Assembly (NCBI GenBank): GCA_964229355.1
Contig: CAXRDE010000024.1
Coordinates: 248,001-312,000, forward strand
Direction of reading: 5' to 3'
Origin: CAXRDE01 sp964229355
Lineage (GTDB): Bacteria > Cyanobacteriota > Sericytochromatia > UBA7694
Length of the DNA: 64,000 nucleotides
In this document: positions 8,185-16,840 of the stretch, piece by piece
Numbering within the stretch: position 1 is the first letter of the stretch
Layout of the letters: every line of letters starts with the position of its first letter
The notes under the pieces: model-generated
The model's input: only the letters and a program-made list of their open reading frames with translations
Database searches by the model: none
Told to the model about the DNA's origin: nothing
Position numbers and translations under genes: made by a program

Positions 8185-8712
8185 TTAACCTAAATTGCCC
8201 TTGAACGCATCCTCAAGGTAATCACTTTCCTGGTAATGTAGCACCTTCATGCACTGACTCAGCGGGTAAAAAAGCACCCACGCCAGCAGAAGGTTCCACA
8301 GCAGGGCGGGTAAAACGCCTTGCAGGAAAAGGCCAAAAGCACCCGTATAACGCACGCTAAAGCACAACACCAAAAAGCACTCAAAGCAGAGCACGCTGAC
8401 CAGCGCCACGGGTATAAACCGTAAGAAGCGCTGACTGTGGCGCCCTTTCCAGATTTGCCAGAGGGGCGGCTGAGCGGCGACGAGGGTAGCCAGGGCCGTA
8501 TAAACCCCTTCGCCCATGAAATAATCCAATCCCAAACTGATGAGCACCAATAAAAAGTAGAGCGAGAGCCGGGGTACGCGCCACAGCATCACGACACCCG
8601 CCATCAGCACAAACAGCGGCGGTCCCTGAAGTCCCAGCAGCGGCAAGGTCCAAATGAGCTGCAGCGCTGCCATACACATCACAATGAGCAGGTAAGCGAT
8701 AATCTGGATCAT
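8185..8712 (-). CDS. mreD: Rod-shape determining protein MreD
   Basis: 175 residues, nearly all in about five hydrophobic segments, the size and pattern of MreD. MreD sequences diverge strongly, so position carries most weight: its start overlaps the end of mreC by 4 bases (ATGA), in the canonical mreB-mreC-mreD order. It acts in the inner membrane as part of the elongasome, connecting MreC and MreB to the peptidoglycan polymerase pair. Confidence 0.85.
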   Translation of the reverse strand: MIQIIAYLLIVMCMAALQLIWTLPLLGLQGPPLFVLMAGVVMLWRVPRLSLYFLLVLISLGLDYFMGEGVYTALATLVAAQPPLWQIWKGRHSQRFLRFIPVALVSVLCFECFLVLCFSVRYTGAFGLFLQGVLPALLWNLLLAWVLFYPLSQCMKVLHYQESDYLEDAFKGNLG

Positions 8713-9578
8713 TGCGGGCTCGCGCTGGCTTCAATGGTTTCTTCGGGGGTGGTGAGGGCCGGGGCCGAATCGGCGGGCTCAACGGGCACCAAAACCACCA
8801 CAAAACGCAAGGGCGTTTGCAAGCTGCTGAGTTCGACGGTAGCCTCTGGAGAAGGCAATGCCGCTTGCTTTTTCAAGGTTTTGACGGTGCCCAGCACCAG
8901 TCCGGGTGGATACACACCTCCCAGGCCTGACGTCACCACCGGATCCCCTGAGTGAAGTTGGGCAAAGTTTTGCAGATAGCGCAAATGGGCGGGCTTTTGG
9001 CGGTAACGTCCACTCAAAACCCCCGGCGTATTGCCTTTGCCAATCAGACACGACACCATAGACTCAGGGTGCGAAATCAATTGCACGCGGGCGGTTTTGG
9101 CGGTGACTTCAATGAGTTTGCCCACGACGCCGTTGCCATTGAGCACCACCTGATTGACCTCCAGGCCCGCCTCAAACCCTTTGTTGATAATTAAGGTTTC
9201 ATACCACTGATGGGGGGCGCGAATAATCACTTCGGCACTGACTTTTTCATAGGCTGTAGGGGCCTGTAAGGCCAGCAACTGACGCAGTTCCTGGTTTTCT
9301 TCCACGATGTGGCTGATGGCAGCCAACTGGTTGTAAAGGCGTTGATTCTGGGCTTCTAATTGTCGCACCTGTGCATCTCGGCTTTCTTCTTGCCAGCTCC
9401 ACCAGAGCGTACCTGGATTCAAGTACTGACTGCTCCAGCCCACCAGCGGCTGGGACTTGTCGAGAATCAGGGGCATCAAACTGTGACGAAAGGCCCAAAA
9501 CCCCAGCACCATGAGCAGCAATACGCCCATCGTCAGGGTGCGATAGGAGCGCCTGGGACCCAGTAAGCGATCGCTCAC
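8709..9578 (-). CDS. mreC: Rod-shape determining protein MreC
   Basis: 289 residues. A short cytoplasmic tail and one membrane helix (about residues 17-35) precede a coiled coil (about 65-105, QLEAQNQRLYNQLAAISHIV) and the beta-rich periplasmic core with the typical GVVGKLIEV and SGLGGVYPPGLVLG motifs. The C-terminal tail is Ala/Pro/Glu-rich. MreC is the periplasmic scaffold that activates the elongasome. Overlaps mreB by 4 bases and mreD by 4 bases, so translation is coupled. Confidence 0.95.
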   Translation of the reverse strand: MSDRLLGPRRSYRTLTMGVLLLMVLGFWAFRHSLMPLILDKSQPLVGWSSQYLNPGTLWWSWQEESRDAQVRQLEAQNQRLYNQLAAISHIVEENQELRQLLALQAPTAYEKVSAEVIIRAPHQWYETLIINKGFEAGLEVNQVVLNGNGVVGKLIEVTAKTARVQLISHPESMVSCLIGKGNTPGVLSGRYRQKPAHLRYLQNFAQLHSGDPVVTSGLGGVYPPGLVLGTVKTLKKQAALPSPEATVELSSLQTPLRFVVVLVPVEPADSAPALTTPEETIEASASPQ

Positions 9579-10642
9579 GGCAAGTGTTTAAAGCCCAGCA
9601 GCATGGACCAGTTGCTTTCCTGGGGGCGGGCAATTTCTTCGAGTACCCGGCCACACCCTTGTGCCACGCACAGCATGGGGTTTTCTGCAATGTGTACCGG
9701 CACTTGCGCCGTGGTGCTGATCAGACGATCTAAGCCCTTGAGCAGCGCGCCGCCGCCTGCGAGCACAATGCCACGGTCCATAATGTCAGCGGCCAGTTCA
9801 GGCGGGGCCTTTTCTAAGGTGCGTAAAATGCCGTCCATAATCGCTTTGAGGGGCTCTTGCATGGCTTCGCGAATCTCAGAAGCGTCAATCTCCATGGCGC
9901 TGGGTAGGCCGGTATTGACATGAATACCCCGAATACTCATGCTGCCTTCATCGGTATCTGGCCAGGCGGAGCCAATGGTGGTTTTCACCGCTTCGGCAGT
10001 GCGCTCACCAATCATAAGGCTGTGCTGTTTGCGCAAATACTGAATAATGGCATCGTTGAGGTTATCACCGGCAATACTCAAGGACTCGCAACTGACAATG
10101 CGACCAATAGAAATCACCGCCACCTCAGTGGTGCCGCCGCCAATATCCACAATCATATTGCCGGTGGGCTCAAGCACGGGTAGCCCTGCACCCACCGCAG
10201 CGGCCAGGGGTTCTGGCACCAGACGCACTTCCGTTTGAAAGCCTGTGCCCGCTTTTTCGGCGGTTTCACGCACGATCTGTTCTTCCACCTGGGTAATGCC
10301 TGAAGGCACACCAATGACCATGCGGGTACGGGCAATAAAACCGCGGCGCTGTTGCACCTTGGCTAAAAAATACGAAATCATCATTTTTGAGGCCCGAAAA
10401 TCGGCGATCACCCCCTCTTTGAGCGGACGCACGGCTTCAATGCTCTCCGGGGTTCGCCCGAGCATAATTTTTGCTTCTTCACCCACTTTAATGGGTTTGC
10501 CTGTCTTTTGATCGATGGCCACCACAGAGGGCTCATCAAGCACAATGCCCCGCCCTTTGACGTACACCAGGGTGTTGGCGGTGCCAAGATCCATGCCAAT
10601 GTCCAGGGACATTGGGTTAAGTATGCGATTCCAAAATGTCAT
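9575..10642 (-). CDS. mreB: Cell-shape actin MreB
   Basis: 355 residues. Actin-fold motifs are present in order: DLGTANTLVYVKG (phosphate 1), GVPSGIT, IVDIGGGTTEVAVIS (phosphate 2) and GIVLAGGGALLKGLD (adenosine). The start at 10642 gives MTFWNRIL, a plausible amphipathic membrane-binding helix as in other MreBs; the alternative ATG at 10612 would delete it. With the long start the gene overlaps radC by 26 bases. MreB filaments orient lateral wall synthesis. Confidence 0.96.
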   Translation of the reverse strand: MTFWNRILNPMSLDIGMDLGTANTLVYVKGRGIVLDEPSVVAIDQKTGKPIKVGEEAKIMLGRTPESIEAVRPLKEGVIADFRASKMMISYFLAKVQQRRGFIARTRMVIGVPSGITQVEEQIVRETAEKAGTGFQTEVRLVPEPLAAAVGAGLPVLEPTGNMIVDIGGGTTEVAVISIGRIVSCESLSIAGDNLNDAIIQYLRKQHSLMIGERTAEAVKTTIGSAWPDTDEGSMSIRGIHVNTGLPSAMEIDASEIREAMQEPLKAIMDGILRTLEKAPPELAADIMDRGIVLAGGGALLKGLDRLISTTAQVPVHIAENPMLCVAQGCGRVLEEIARPQESNWSMLLGFKHLP

Positions 10643-11345
10643 GTGTATTCCATAACCAGGACTCTCTTTCTCTCAGACTGTAAAAGTCATGGTGACCCAG
10701 AATGAGATGGTCCAGTAGCTGTATGTCCATCAGTTTACCGCAGCGTACCAGCTGTCGGGTAGTTTGTCGGTCTTCTGGACTGGGACTTGGATCGCCACTG
10801 GGGTGATTGTGCGCCGCAAAAAAGGCGTAGGCCCCAAAGGCAAGGGCCTGTTGAAAGACTTCGCGGGGGTGAATCAGGGTGCTGTTCATGAGTCCTTTGG
10901 TGATCACCTGCTGTCCCATAAAGCGGTTTTTGGTGTCCACAAAAACAATCACAAAATGCTCCTGCTGTTGGTAAGAAAAACGGGGCTGCAAGAACTGAAA
11001 GAGGGCTTCTGGGGTACTCAGGGGCGTGCGTAAGGGCAGGCTGGCCTCCGCCACGCGACGCCCCAGTTCTAAGGCTGCCACTAAACGTGAGGCTTTCACA
11101 GGACCCAATCCTGGGACTTTGCACAGCTGATGTAGAGAAAGATGCTGCAGGTGCCTTAAATTGCCCTCAGGCAGGCTGAGCAGCAATTGATGGGCCAGGT
11201 CCAGAGCGGTTTGTCGTGAAGTGCCTGTGCCCAACAAAAGCGCCAATAGCTCGATTTGTGAGAGTTTTTCGGCGCCCACCTGCTGCAGGCGTTCGCGGGG
11301 TTTTAAATGATCGGGGTAGTTTTTAAGGGGAATGTGTATTGTCAT
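10617..11345 (-). CDS. radC: RadC/UPF0758-family JAB-fold protein
   Basis: 242 residues from ATG 11345 (MTIHIPLKNYPDHLKPRERL), the usual family start; a longer reading to 11480 would run past the divergent cdd start. A helix-hairpin-helix region (LCKVPGLGPVKASRL) precedes the JAMM metal motif HNHPSGDPSPSPED. The historic DNA-repair assignment of RadC is not supported biochemically and its activity is uncertain. The radC-mreBCD order is conserved in many bacteria, including Bacillus, and here it heads the minus-strand run. Confidence 0.93.
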   Translation of the reverse strand: MTIHIPLKNYPDHLKPRERLQQVGAEKLSQIELLALLLGTGTSRQTALDLAHQLLLSLPEGNLRHLQHLSLHQLCKVPGLGPVKASRLVAALELGRRVAEASLPLRTPLSTPEALFQFLQPRFSYQQQEHFVIVFVDTKNRFMGQQVITKGLMNSTLIHPREVFQQALAFGAYAFFAAHNHPSGDPSPSPEDRQTTRQLVRCGKLMDIQLLDHLILGHHDFYSLRERESWLWNTHDILESHT

Positions 11346-11453
11346 ACGTTCAGCATAAAAGAGAGCTGTGTTAAGGTCTATGAACACCTTCTGAACATAC
11401 ACGGCCATTTTGTGCGTTATGACCAGAAGAGAGCATTCAAGGGAGTTTGATCG

Positions 11454-11855
11454 ATGGAAAATAGAGTGCTTATTCGACATGCAGCGTCGGTGATACAGTG
11501 CCGTCAGGTGAAAGGCGGCTCTATGGGCGATGTCGGTGCCGCACTGCTAACCCATGACGGAGAAGTCTTTACCGGGGTGTGCGCAGCCACTGGGAGTAAC
11601 ACCATTTGTGCTGAACAAATGGCGCTGGGTGGACTCATCACACAGAAAAAATATGTGTTCAAGGCCATTGTGGCGGTATGGAAAGACGAAAACGGCAACC
11701 TGTTTGTTATTCCGCCTTGTGGTAACTGTCGGCAGTTTATGTACGAAATCGATCGGCAAAATCTGGAGGCTCAGGTTATTTTATCGACGGAACACAGCAT
11801 GACGCTCAGAGAGCTTCTGCCGGTAGAGAGCTCCTGGCAAAAAGTGGAGAACTAG
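11454..11855 (+). CDS. cdd: Cytidine deaminase
   Basis: 133 residues, the short homotetrameric length. Zinc ligands and catalytic glutamate are in CAEQMALGG (C-A-E) and PPCGNCRQ (C-x-x-C). It converts cytidine and deoxycytidine to uridine and deoxyuridine, feeding the salvage route that udk also serves. A GGGAG ribosome site precedes the ATG at 11454. It is divergent from radC across about 108 bases and is followed by a strong terminator. Blasticidin-type deaminases share these motifs, so substrate range is not certain. Confidence 0.9.
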   Translation: MENRVLIRHAASVIQCRQVKGGSMGDVGAALLTHDGEVFTGVCAATGSNTICAEQMALGGLITQKKYVFKAIVAVWKDENGNLFVIPPCGNCRQFMYEIDRQNLEAQVILSTEHSMTLRELLPVESSWQKVEN

Positions 11856-11923
11856 CTTGTTACCGCACATTGTATTGCCCAGGGGCTATGTTTTCGTCAG
11901 GTAAAAGCTCCTATAACAAGCAC

Positions 11924-11960
11924 AAAAAAGAGCGGGTCATTTATCGATCCGCTCTTTTTT
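11924..11960 (+). terminator. Bidirectional rho-independent terminator
   Basis: Perfect 12-bp stem AAAAAAGAGCGG/CCGCTCTTTTTT around a 13-base loop. A-tract and T-tract flank the GC core on both sides, so it can end cdd from the left and the endonuclease gene from the right. Confidence 0.9.
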
Positions 11961-11994
11961 AAGTTCAAGTATAGGGCGTTTAGTGCACAGAGCC

Positions 11995-12134
11995 CTTACA
12001 GTGCCTAACAAAAGGTGTACCCTAAAGTCTAAGTTGCGCTAAGAGCGAGTGCTGTCCTGCCCCGTAAGCAATCAATTGCAAACGGTTCAGGCAAGAGCCT
12101 TCTAAGCCCCTACGGGTTCTGCTAGAAGCTCTTA
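11995..12134 (-). repeat. Structured repeat, copy A (with extra segment)
   Basis: Read on the minus strand, this 140-bp sequence aligns end to end with the 96-bp copy at 58087-58182: the same hairpin (TAAGAGC...GCTCTT with single-base bulges T and G), then a shared segment containing CAACTTAGACTTTAGGGTACA, a GTTAGGC heptamer and CTGTAAG. Copy A has about 46 extra bases between two GCTCTT hexamers. It begins at the stop codon of the endonuclease gene; indeed the TAA is the first three bases of the repeat. The element is non-coding. Identity unknown. Confidence 0.85.
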
Positions 12135-13139
12135 GTTGTTTTGTAAAGTGCTCACACCGATTAACGAGCCCAGATTTGGGATGTCAATAAAGGGGTTGCG
12201 GTTGTTTTGCTTCTGGAAAATGATCTCGTGACGGCGACGTTCATTTTCATCGACGGGATCCACGCGCTCAGCCCACTCAACCCAGGCGGGCAGTTGTTGG
12301 TCTAAGAAACCGCGCTCGTTGAAGCCGCCAGCGCGGATATTCATGTTGTGGTAACGCAGGTAGAAATACAATAAAGCACGGGCGCTGTTGCCTTTGTGAG
12401 CGGTAGGCGGCTCGAACACCACGTCAAAATCGTTTTTGAGGGTGTCGTGGGGTTGTTGGTTCCAGTCCAGGTTGAACCAGCGCGTGACGTCGTTGGGGTT
12501 GTGGCGGCCCGTGCGATCTTTGGCACTCAGTTTGGCTCCACCGCTGGTGGAGTAGACCACCTGACCGGTAACCGGTCCAATGGGGTAGTTGCTGCGCATA
12601 CCGTTGGGTTTGCTCAGGGTGGGAAACAGGTGATGCAGGTCAGAAACCATGGGCTCTACTTTGTTGAAGAAAGACTGGGGCCAGGTGTGCTCACAGTTAA
12701 TGAAGTCTCCAGCGGTCCCATCGCGGTTTAAGTCGCCTTGCTCCACGTAGCTATTGCCGTTGCCACCGCTGCCTGGAATAAATTCATAAGAATAGGAATC
12801 CAGTAAACCGGGGCGACCGTTCACCTGAATGTTATCGGTGACGGCATACATAAAGGACTTGGCTTCACCATAAGAGAAGGTGCGCTGTCCTTTGGAGATG
12901 ATCTGGTTGAGGGCGCCCATGAGCTCTAAGCCGGTTTTGCCTTTGGCAGGGGCGTAATAGCTCTGTAATTCTGCAGGCAATTGGCTGTACCAATCGGCCC
13001 CTGCATTTTGGGCGCGAAGAGGCGTTGCTGAGAAACGGCCAAATTGGGCGGGTGCCTGGTTTGCGGCATAAGGCAAGCCCCGTGAACATCCGGCGATGAG
13101 GAGGGCGCTAAAAACAAGAGAAGCAAAACGTTTTGACAT
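12132..13139 (-). CDS. Secreted endonuclease I-family lipoprotein
   Basis: 335 residues. The signal ends in LLIAGCSRG, a lipobox. The catalytic region NCEHTWPQSFF, followed by SDLHHLFPT and RSNYP, is the beta-beta-alpha-metal site of periplasmic/extracellular endonuclease I (EndA/Dns). HKGNSARALLYFYLRY and NRNPFID complete the family pattern. It would degrade DNA outside the inner membrane, for nutrition or to limit uptake; the genome region also encodes comEA/comEC. The stop codon TAA is supplied by the adjoining structured repeat, so the last residues (after about GVSTLQNN) may have been altered by that junction. Confidence 0.9.
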   Translation of the reverse strand: MSKRFASLVFSALLIAGCSRGLPYAANQAPAQFGRFSATPLRAQNAGADWYSQLPAELQSYYAPAKGKTGLELMGALNQIISKGQRTFSYGEAKSFMYAVTDNIQVNGRPGLLDSYSYEFIPGSGGNGNSYVEQGDLNRDGTAGDFINCEHTWPQSFFNKVEPMVSDLHHLFPTLSKPNGMRSNYPIGPVTGQVVYSTSGGAKLSAKDRTGRHNPNDVTRWFNLDWNQQPHDTLKNDFDVVFEPPTAHKGNSARALLYFYLRYHNMNIRAGGFNERGFLDQQLPAWVEWAERVDPVDENERRRHEIIFQKQNNRNPFIDIPNLGSLIGVSTLQNN

Positions 13140-13252
13140 GGTTGTTCTTACCTAAAAATTTACCTAATATATAACGACACTTAAATTAAACACCAACTAT
13201 ATAGAAAAAACAAGCGCTATCGATAGAAAAAAACAAGGGAAATTAAAAAATG

Positions 13253-13284
13253 AAACAGCACCTAAGTATTTTCAGGTGCTGTTT
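13253..13284 (-). terminator. Terminator of the crp-family gene
   Basis: Perfect 11-bp stem AAACAGCACCT/AGGTGCTGTTT with a 10-base loop. On the minus strand it is followed by TCATTTTTT. Located 25 bases past the stop of the Crp-family gene. Confidence 0.8.
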
Positions 13285-13309
13285 TGATAAAGCAATGGAT
13301 GAACTGCGT

Positions 13310-14020
13310 TTAGAGAACAGAGTCAGCCAGGTAGTCGCGGTCTAAAATTTGAATCTGTTGGTGAGAAATCGAAATGATACCTTCGTTTTGTAAACGATTC
13401 AGTGCACGGGTGACGGTTTCACGAGAGGAACCCACCATATTGGCCAAATCCTGGTGTGTCATGCGCAGGCGGGTCAGGGTTTGACCGGAAATTTCTTCTT
13501 CGGTTTCAAGCAGTTGAAAGAGGGTGCTTGAAACGCGGCCATGAACATCTTTAAAGGCCAAATCTTCTACCTGTTGGTTGGTTTGTCGAATACGACGGGT
13601 TAAGTCTTTCATAATGCCCAGGGCAATAGAGGGATATTCGTGAATCAAACGTTCGAAGTCTTTTTTATTCAGGGCAAAGAGACGCACATCGCCGTCCAGG
13701 GCCTCGGCGGTAGCAGAGCGAGGCATGTTATCAAAAATTGCCATTTCACCAAAGAAGTCACCGGGCTGTAAAATACTCAGGGTTTTTTCGCGACCGTCAA
13801 TGGCCACTTTAGCGATTTTAATGCGGCCGCTTTTAATGGTGTAGAGGCTATCGCCGTGATCCCCTTCATGGAACACAATACTCTTGCGAGAGTAAGATTT
13901 TTCCACGAGAATAGAGGCTACACGCTGTAAGCAATCTTCGTTGAGGGCGCTAAAGATGGGTACGCGGCGCAAAAATTGGATTTTTGAGTCTAAATCAGCT
14001 CTTTTTCTGTCAAATACCAT
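13310..14020 (-). CDS. Crp/Fnr-family transcription regulator
   Basis: 236 residues. The N-terminal cyclic-nucleotide fold (about residues 20-135) contains GEMAIFDNMPRSATAEAL, in which the Glu and the Arg-Ser pair are those that bind the cyclic phosphate in Crp-type proteins. A long dimer helix and a winged HTH follow, with recognition helix SSRETVTRALNRL. The N-terminal cysteine cluster of Fnr is absent, so an oxygen-sensing Fe-S role is unlikely. A cAMP-type ligand is plausible but unproven. Transcribed alone, with its own terminator downstream. Confidence 0.92.
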   Translation of the reverse strand: MVFDRKRADLDSKIQFLRRVPIFSALNEDCLQRVASILVEKSYSRKSIVFHEGDHGDSLYTIKSGRIKIAKVAIDGREKTLSILQPGDFFGEMAIFDNMPRSATAEALDGDVRLFALNKKDFERLIHEYPSIALGIMKDLTRRIRQTNQQVEDLAFKDVHGRVSSTLFQLLETEEEISGQTLTRLRMTHQDLANMVGSSRETVTRALNRLQNEGIISISHQQIQILDRDYLADSVL

Positions 14021-14174
14021 TTATACTTCCGTCTCCTGTGCAAATTATCATTATCAGGTTATCAATTCATTAACAAAACAGATCATTCAGTGTAACCATC
14101 ATAAACGAAAAAATCTACATGGGGTGGTGACCAATGTACTTTTTATTAAAAAATCATCAATTTTAAGGGTTGGT

Positions 14175-15674
14175 CTAGCGAACATTGCCGAGGGCATCAA
14201 AGCGCTTGGCGATGATTTCATAGCCTGTACCCTGACCCGTACCGCCTTGCCAGACAATAATAAAATTGCCCTGCCCATCCCTTGCGATCGCAGGGTAAAG
14301 CTGATCGCCTGATGTGTAGGTATTGACTAAAAAATTGCTGCCTTGTGGCTCTTTTAAGGCATTAAAACGCTGGGCGTAAATGCCCATACTATCTTCGGGG
14401 CCTTGCCCTTGCCAGGTGATGGTGTAGCTTAGATCTGCATGATAGGCAACATCTGGATTGAATTGACCATTAATATAATAGGTGTTGGCAAATTGCGGCG
14501 AGCCCAGAAGGGTGCTTCCCGATGTAAATTGAAAAGCCGTGCCTGAACTGATGCCATTGTCTGGGCGGTGGTAAACCAGGAGGCTGTCTTGACCGGTTTG
14601 CATGGCCAGGCGTGCGTTGCTGCCATCACCTGTTGTGGTACCAGGAATCAAGGTGCCAGTGCCCTGAGATACACCTTGCATATTGTAGGCTTCAAGATAT
14701 CCGCTGCCAGAAGAGCATCCTGAACAAGCGGTGTAGTAAGCGAGCAAAATTTTGTCAGCATCACTGCTGATGTCGTAATCGTTTACCCTTGTGTTGCTCA
14801 GGGGCTGTTGCTCAGGGGTCTCTGCCTCGGCACTGGCGTTAAAAAACTGCCAGTACAACAGTGAGCCAGAGTTGTCGATCGTCCAGGCCACCACAAAACG
14901 ACCGTCATCAAAAAGCTCGGCCTGCGGTCTAAGCTTGAGGGTACCATAGGCCAGTAATTCTCTGCTGACGGGGAAAGCCTCTGCGTCCAGGGCATTGCCG
15001 CTGTCATCGTAGCGTCGCGCATAAATACGTTTTGCGCTATTGTAGTCTGACCAGGTAATCATAAAATCCCCGTGACTGTTCATGTCGATATCAGGGTAAT
15101 ACTGAGTGCCTGTGGTGAGGGTATTGACTAAAAAAGCAGGGCCTGAGGGTTCACCATTGGCCTGGTAGTGACGGGCATAGATGCCCGCACTATCCTCCGC
15201 ACCAGCACCTGTCCACACCACCACAAAACGGCCATCTTCATGCATGGCAACTCTGGGAAGGCTTTGGGTTCCTGCAGACCAATCGTTGACGATAAATTCT
15301 CCTATGGGCGGTTTGGCACAGGAAAAGGTTTCTACATACGAAGAAAAAGCCGGGGATTGATTGCGATACTGGTCGATTTCACTAAAATCAAGGTATTGTT
15401 GACAGCGTTCTGGGTCTTCCATGATGGCGGTGAGTAGGGCCGGGTGTTTGTAGCGGGCAAATTCAATTTCTCGTCGCATGGGTTCACCCTGTTGGGTGGC
15501 GTGCCAGTGGGCAAGTTTGCGTTCCAGATAAGCGCTTCTCAGGGCCTGGGTTTGAAAGGCCTGATACTCTTTTTCAAGATCGCCCATCGATAACAAGGCG
15601 GGGGATTGGCAAGCCACGATGCCTAACGCAAGGCCGAAACGCAAAGGTGCCCATTGGCGAGAAATAAATGACAT
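14175..15674 (-). CDS. Secreted lipoprotein: new N-terminal domain plus beta repeats
   Basis: 499 residues from ATG 15674, chosen because AGAGGGAG lies 5 bases upstream and a lipobox (LGIVAC) follows. Residues about 30-115 form a helical domain shared with the lipoproteins at 23333-24544 and 26518-28065: key residues are an E-Y-x-x-F-x-T-Q-A-L start, Y-x-E-R-K, W, G-E-x-M-R-R-E-I-E and K-H-P. The rest consists of about 50-residue repeats of the type F-x-V-N-T-x-T-x-G-x-Q...V-x-W...I-Y-A-R-x-Y, as in surface or extracellular repeat proteins. Function unknown; the repeat part probably forms a beta structure. It carries the family promoter element at 15708-15737. Confidence 0.75.
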   Translation of the reverse strand: MSFISRQWAPLRFGLALGIVACQSPALLSMGDLEKEYQAFQTQALRSAYLERKLAHWHATQQGEPMRREIEFARYKHPALLTAIMEDPERCQQYLDFSEIDQYRNQSPAFSSYVETFSCAKPPIGEFIVNDWSAGTQSLPRVAMHEDGRFVVVWTGAGAEDSAGIYARHYQANGEPSGPAFLVNTLTTGTQYYPDIDMNSHGDFMITWSDYNSAKRIYARRYDDSGNALDAEAFPVSRELLAYGTLKLRPQAELFDDGRFVVAWTIDNSGSLLYWQFFNASAEAETPEQQPLSNTRVNDYDISSDADKILLAYYTACSGCSSGSGYLEAYNMQGVSQGTGTLIPGTTTGDGSNARLAMQTGQDSLLVYHRPDNGISSGTAFQFTSGSTLLGSPQFANTYYINGQFNPDVAYHADLSYTITWQGQGPEDSMGIYAQRFNALKEPQGSNFLVNTYTSGDQLYPAIARDGQGNFIIVWQGGTGQGTGYEIIAKRFDALGNVR

Positions 15675-15707
15675 GCCGACTCCCTCTTCAAAACGCACAT
15701 TTTATCT

Positions 15708-15737
15708 ACCGTAGCAAGAAGAAAGGTCTACTGTCTA
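15708..15737 (-). promoter_or_regulatory. Promoter-like element shared by the three lipoprotein genes
   Basis: On the minus strand: TTGTTAGACA with a TAGACA -35, exactly 18 bp, then TACGGT at the -10 position. The same TAGACA-18-TAyGnT layout, with a preceding TTGT, occurs upstream of the other two genes of the family (24576-24605 and 28097-28126). The -10 here is the weakest of the three. Confidence 0.5.
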
Positions 15738-15766
15738 ACAATTTTTTTGAACGAAAAAAAGAGCCT

Positions 15767-16786
15767 CTACGTTGTGGCTTTGGCACCGCCTAAAAGATGG
15801 GTGGCCTCTGATTGTGTTAAGGGGGTGAGCTTTTTGCTCTGCATATCGAGACGGTAAATATTGCTGCTGCCCGTGGCACTGGCCTGAAAAAACAATTGAT
15901 CTTCGGTGAGCCAATGGGGGTTACTGTAGCCGTTTCCGCTACTGACCCGCTCTGCTTTAAGAGAATCCAGATCCAAGATCCACAGGCCCTGCTCGGGGTC
16001 TTGTGTGGGGGCTTCTTCTGCATCGGTGTTAAAGTTGCCGGGCGTAATAAAAGCCAGACGCTTGCCTTCAGGAGACCAGGTGGGAGTCAGGGCTTCTTGC
16101 GCGGTATACAGCAGCTTCCGTTGACTGCCATCGGCCTGCATATGGGACAGATACCACCCCTTGTTGCGCTGCTGTAAATAAGCCAAACTGCTACCATCTG
16201 GACTCCAGCGCGGTGAAAAGTCAGCTTCGCTGGAAGGGGTCAAACACTTGGCTGTGGACGTATCCAGGCTCCAGATACAAATGCGCTGTTGATGCAGGTA
16301 GGCCACCCGGTCTCCCTGGTATGACACCTGAGGGTACCGTCCCCGGGTGCGGGCCGTTGGCGAAGCCTTCAGTGAACCGGTATAGATTTGTTCTTGTCCC
16401 AATGGTCCTGACTGGAAGACGTAGGTCTCACTTTGGGGGGTGGCGTGCACTGCAGAGATGGGGTGGGGACTTTCAAATTGGGGGGTATAAGTTATGGGAG
16501 ACTGCTCAGGATTGACGGTTATGAGTTGATAGCCGTCGGTATGTTTGGCCACAAACACCAGATGTTGTGCGCCTAACCACTGGGGCTCGCTACAGACCTT
16601 GTCTTCAGGACACCAGCTTTGGGGCGCATGATCATCTTTTTGCGTGTAAACCTTATAACGTGAATCCGGGTTAGCGGCATAAGTGAGCCAGGCTGAAAGC
16701 GGTTTACCGCTGACTGACAGCGGAGACGGCCCGCAACTGGAGCACAGCAGCGCAGCCAGAAGAAAGCGTAAAGAAGTAAAAGACAT
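15767..16786 (-). CDS. TolB-like beta-propeller lipoprotein
   Basis: 339 residues. The signal ends LLCSSCGPS (lipobox). The body has at least four PD40/WD40-like blades with the typical F-S-P-R-W-S-P-D-G-S-S-L-A-Y pattern (around residue 190) and T-P-T-W-S-P-E-G-K-R-L-A-F. It resembles the C-terminal propeller of TolB but lacks the N-terminal TolB domain. A role in periplasmic protein contacts is inferred from the fold only. It precedes the repeat lipoprotein by about 90 bases on the same strand. Confidence 0.8.
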   Translation of the reverse strand: MSFTSLRFLLAALLCSSCGPSPLSVSGKPLSAWLTYAANPDSRYKVYTQKDDHAPQSWCPEDKVCSEPQWLGAQHLVFVAKHTDGYQLITVNPEQSPITYTPQFESPHPISAVHATPQSETYVFQSGPLGQEQIYTGSLKASPTARTRGRYPQVSYQGDRVAYLHQQRICIWSLDTSTAKCLTPSSEADFSPRWSPDGSSLAYLQQRNKGWYLSHMQADGSQRKLLYTAQEALTPTWSPEGKRLAFITPGNFNTDAEEAPTQDPEQGLWILDLDSLKAERVSSGNGYSNPHWLTEDQLFFQASATGSSNIYRLDMQSKKLTPLTQSEATHLLGGAKATT

Positions 16787-16840
16787 GGGTGAGTTTCCAT
16801 TTCGGCGATTTATGTTAGATTAGCACTCAGAGGAAAAAAA

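Noticed and set aside
11995..12134. Interpretation of the structured repeat as a complete attC site
   Set aside because: It has a good GTTRRRY heptamer but the opposite heptamer (GCGCAAC) violates RYYYAAC, and copy B lies within intI rather than in the array. attC origin is left as a hypothesis only.
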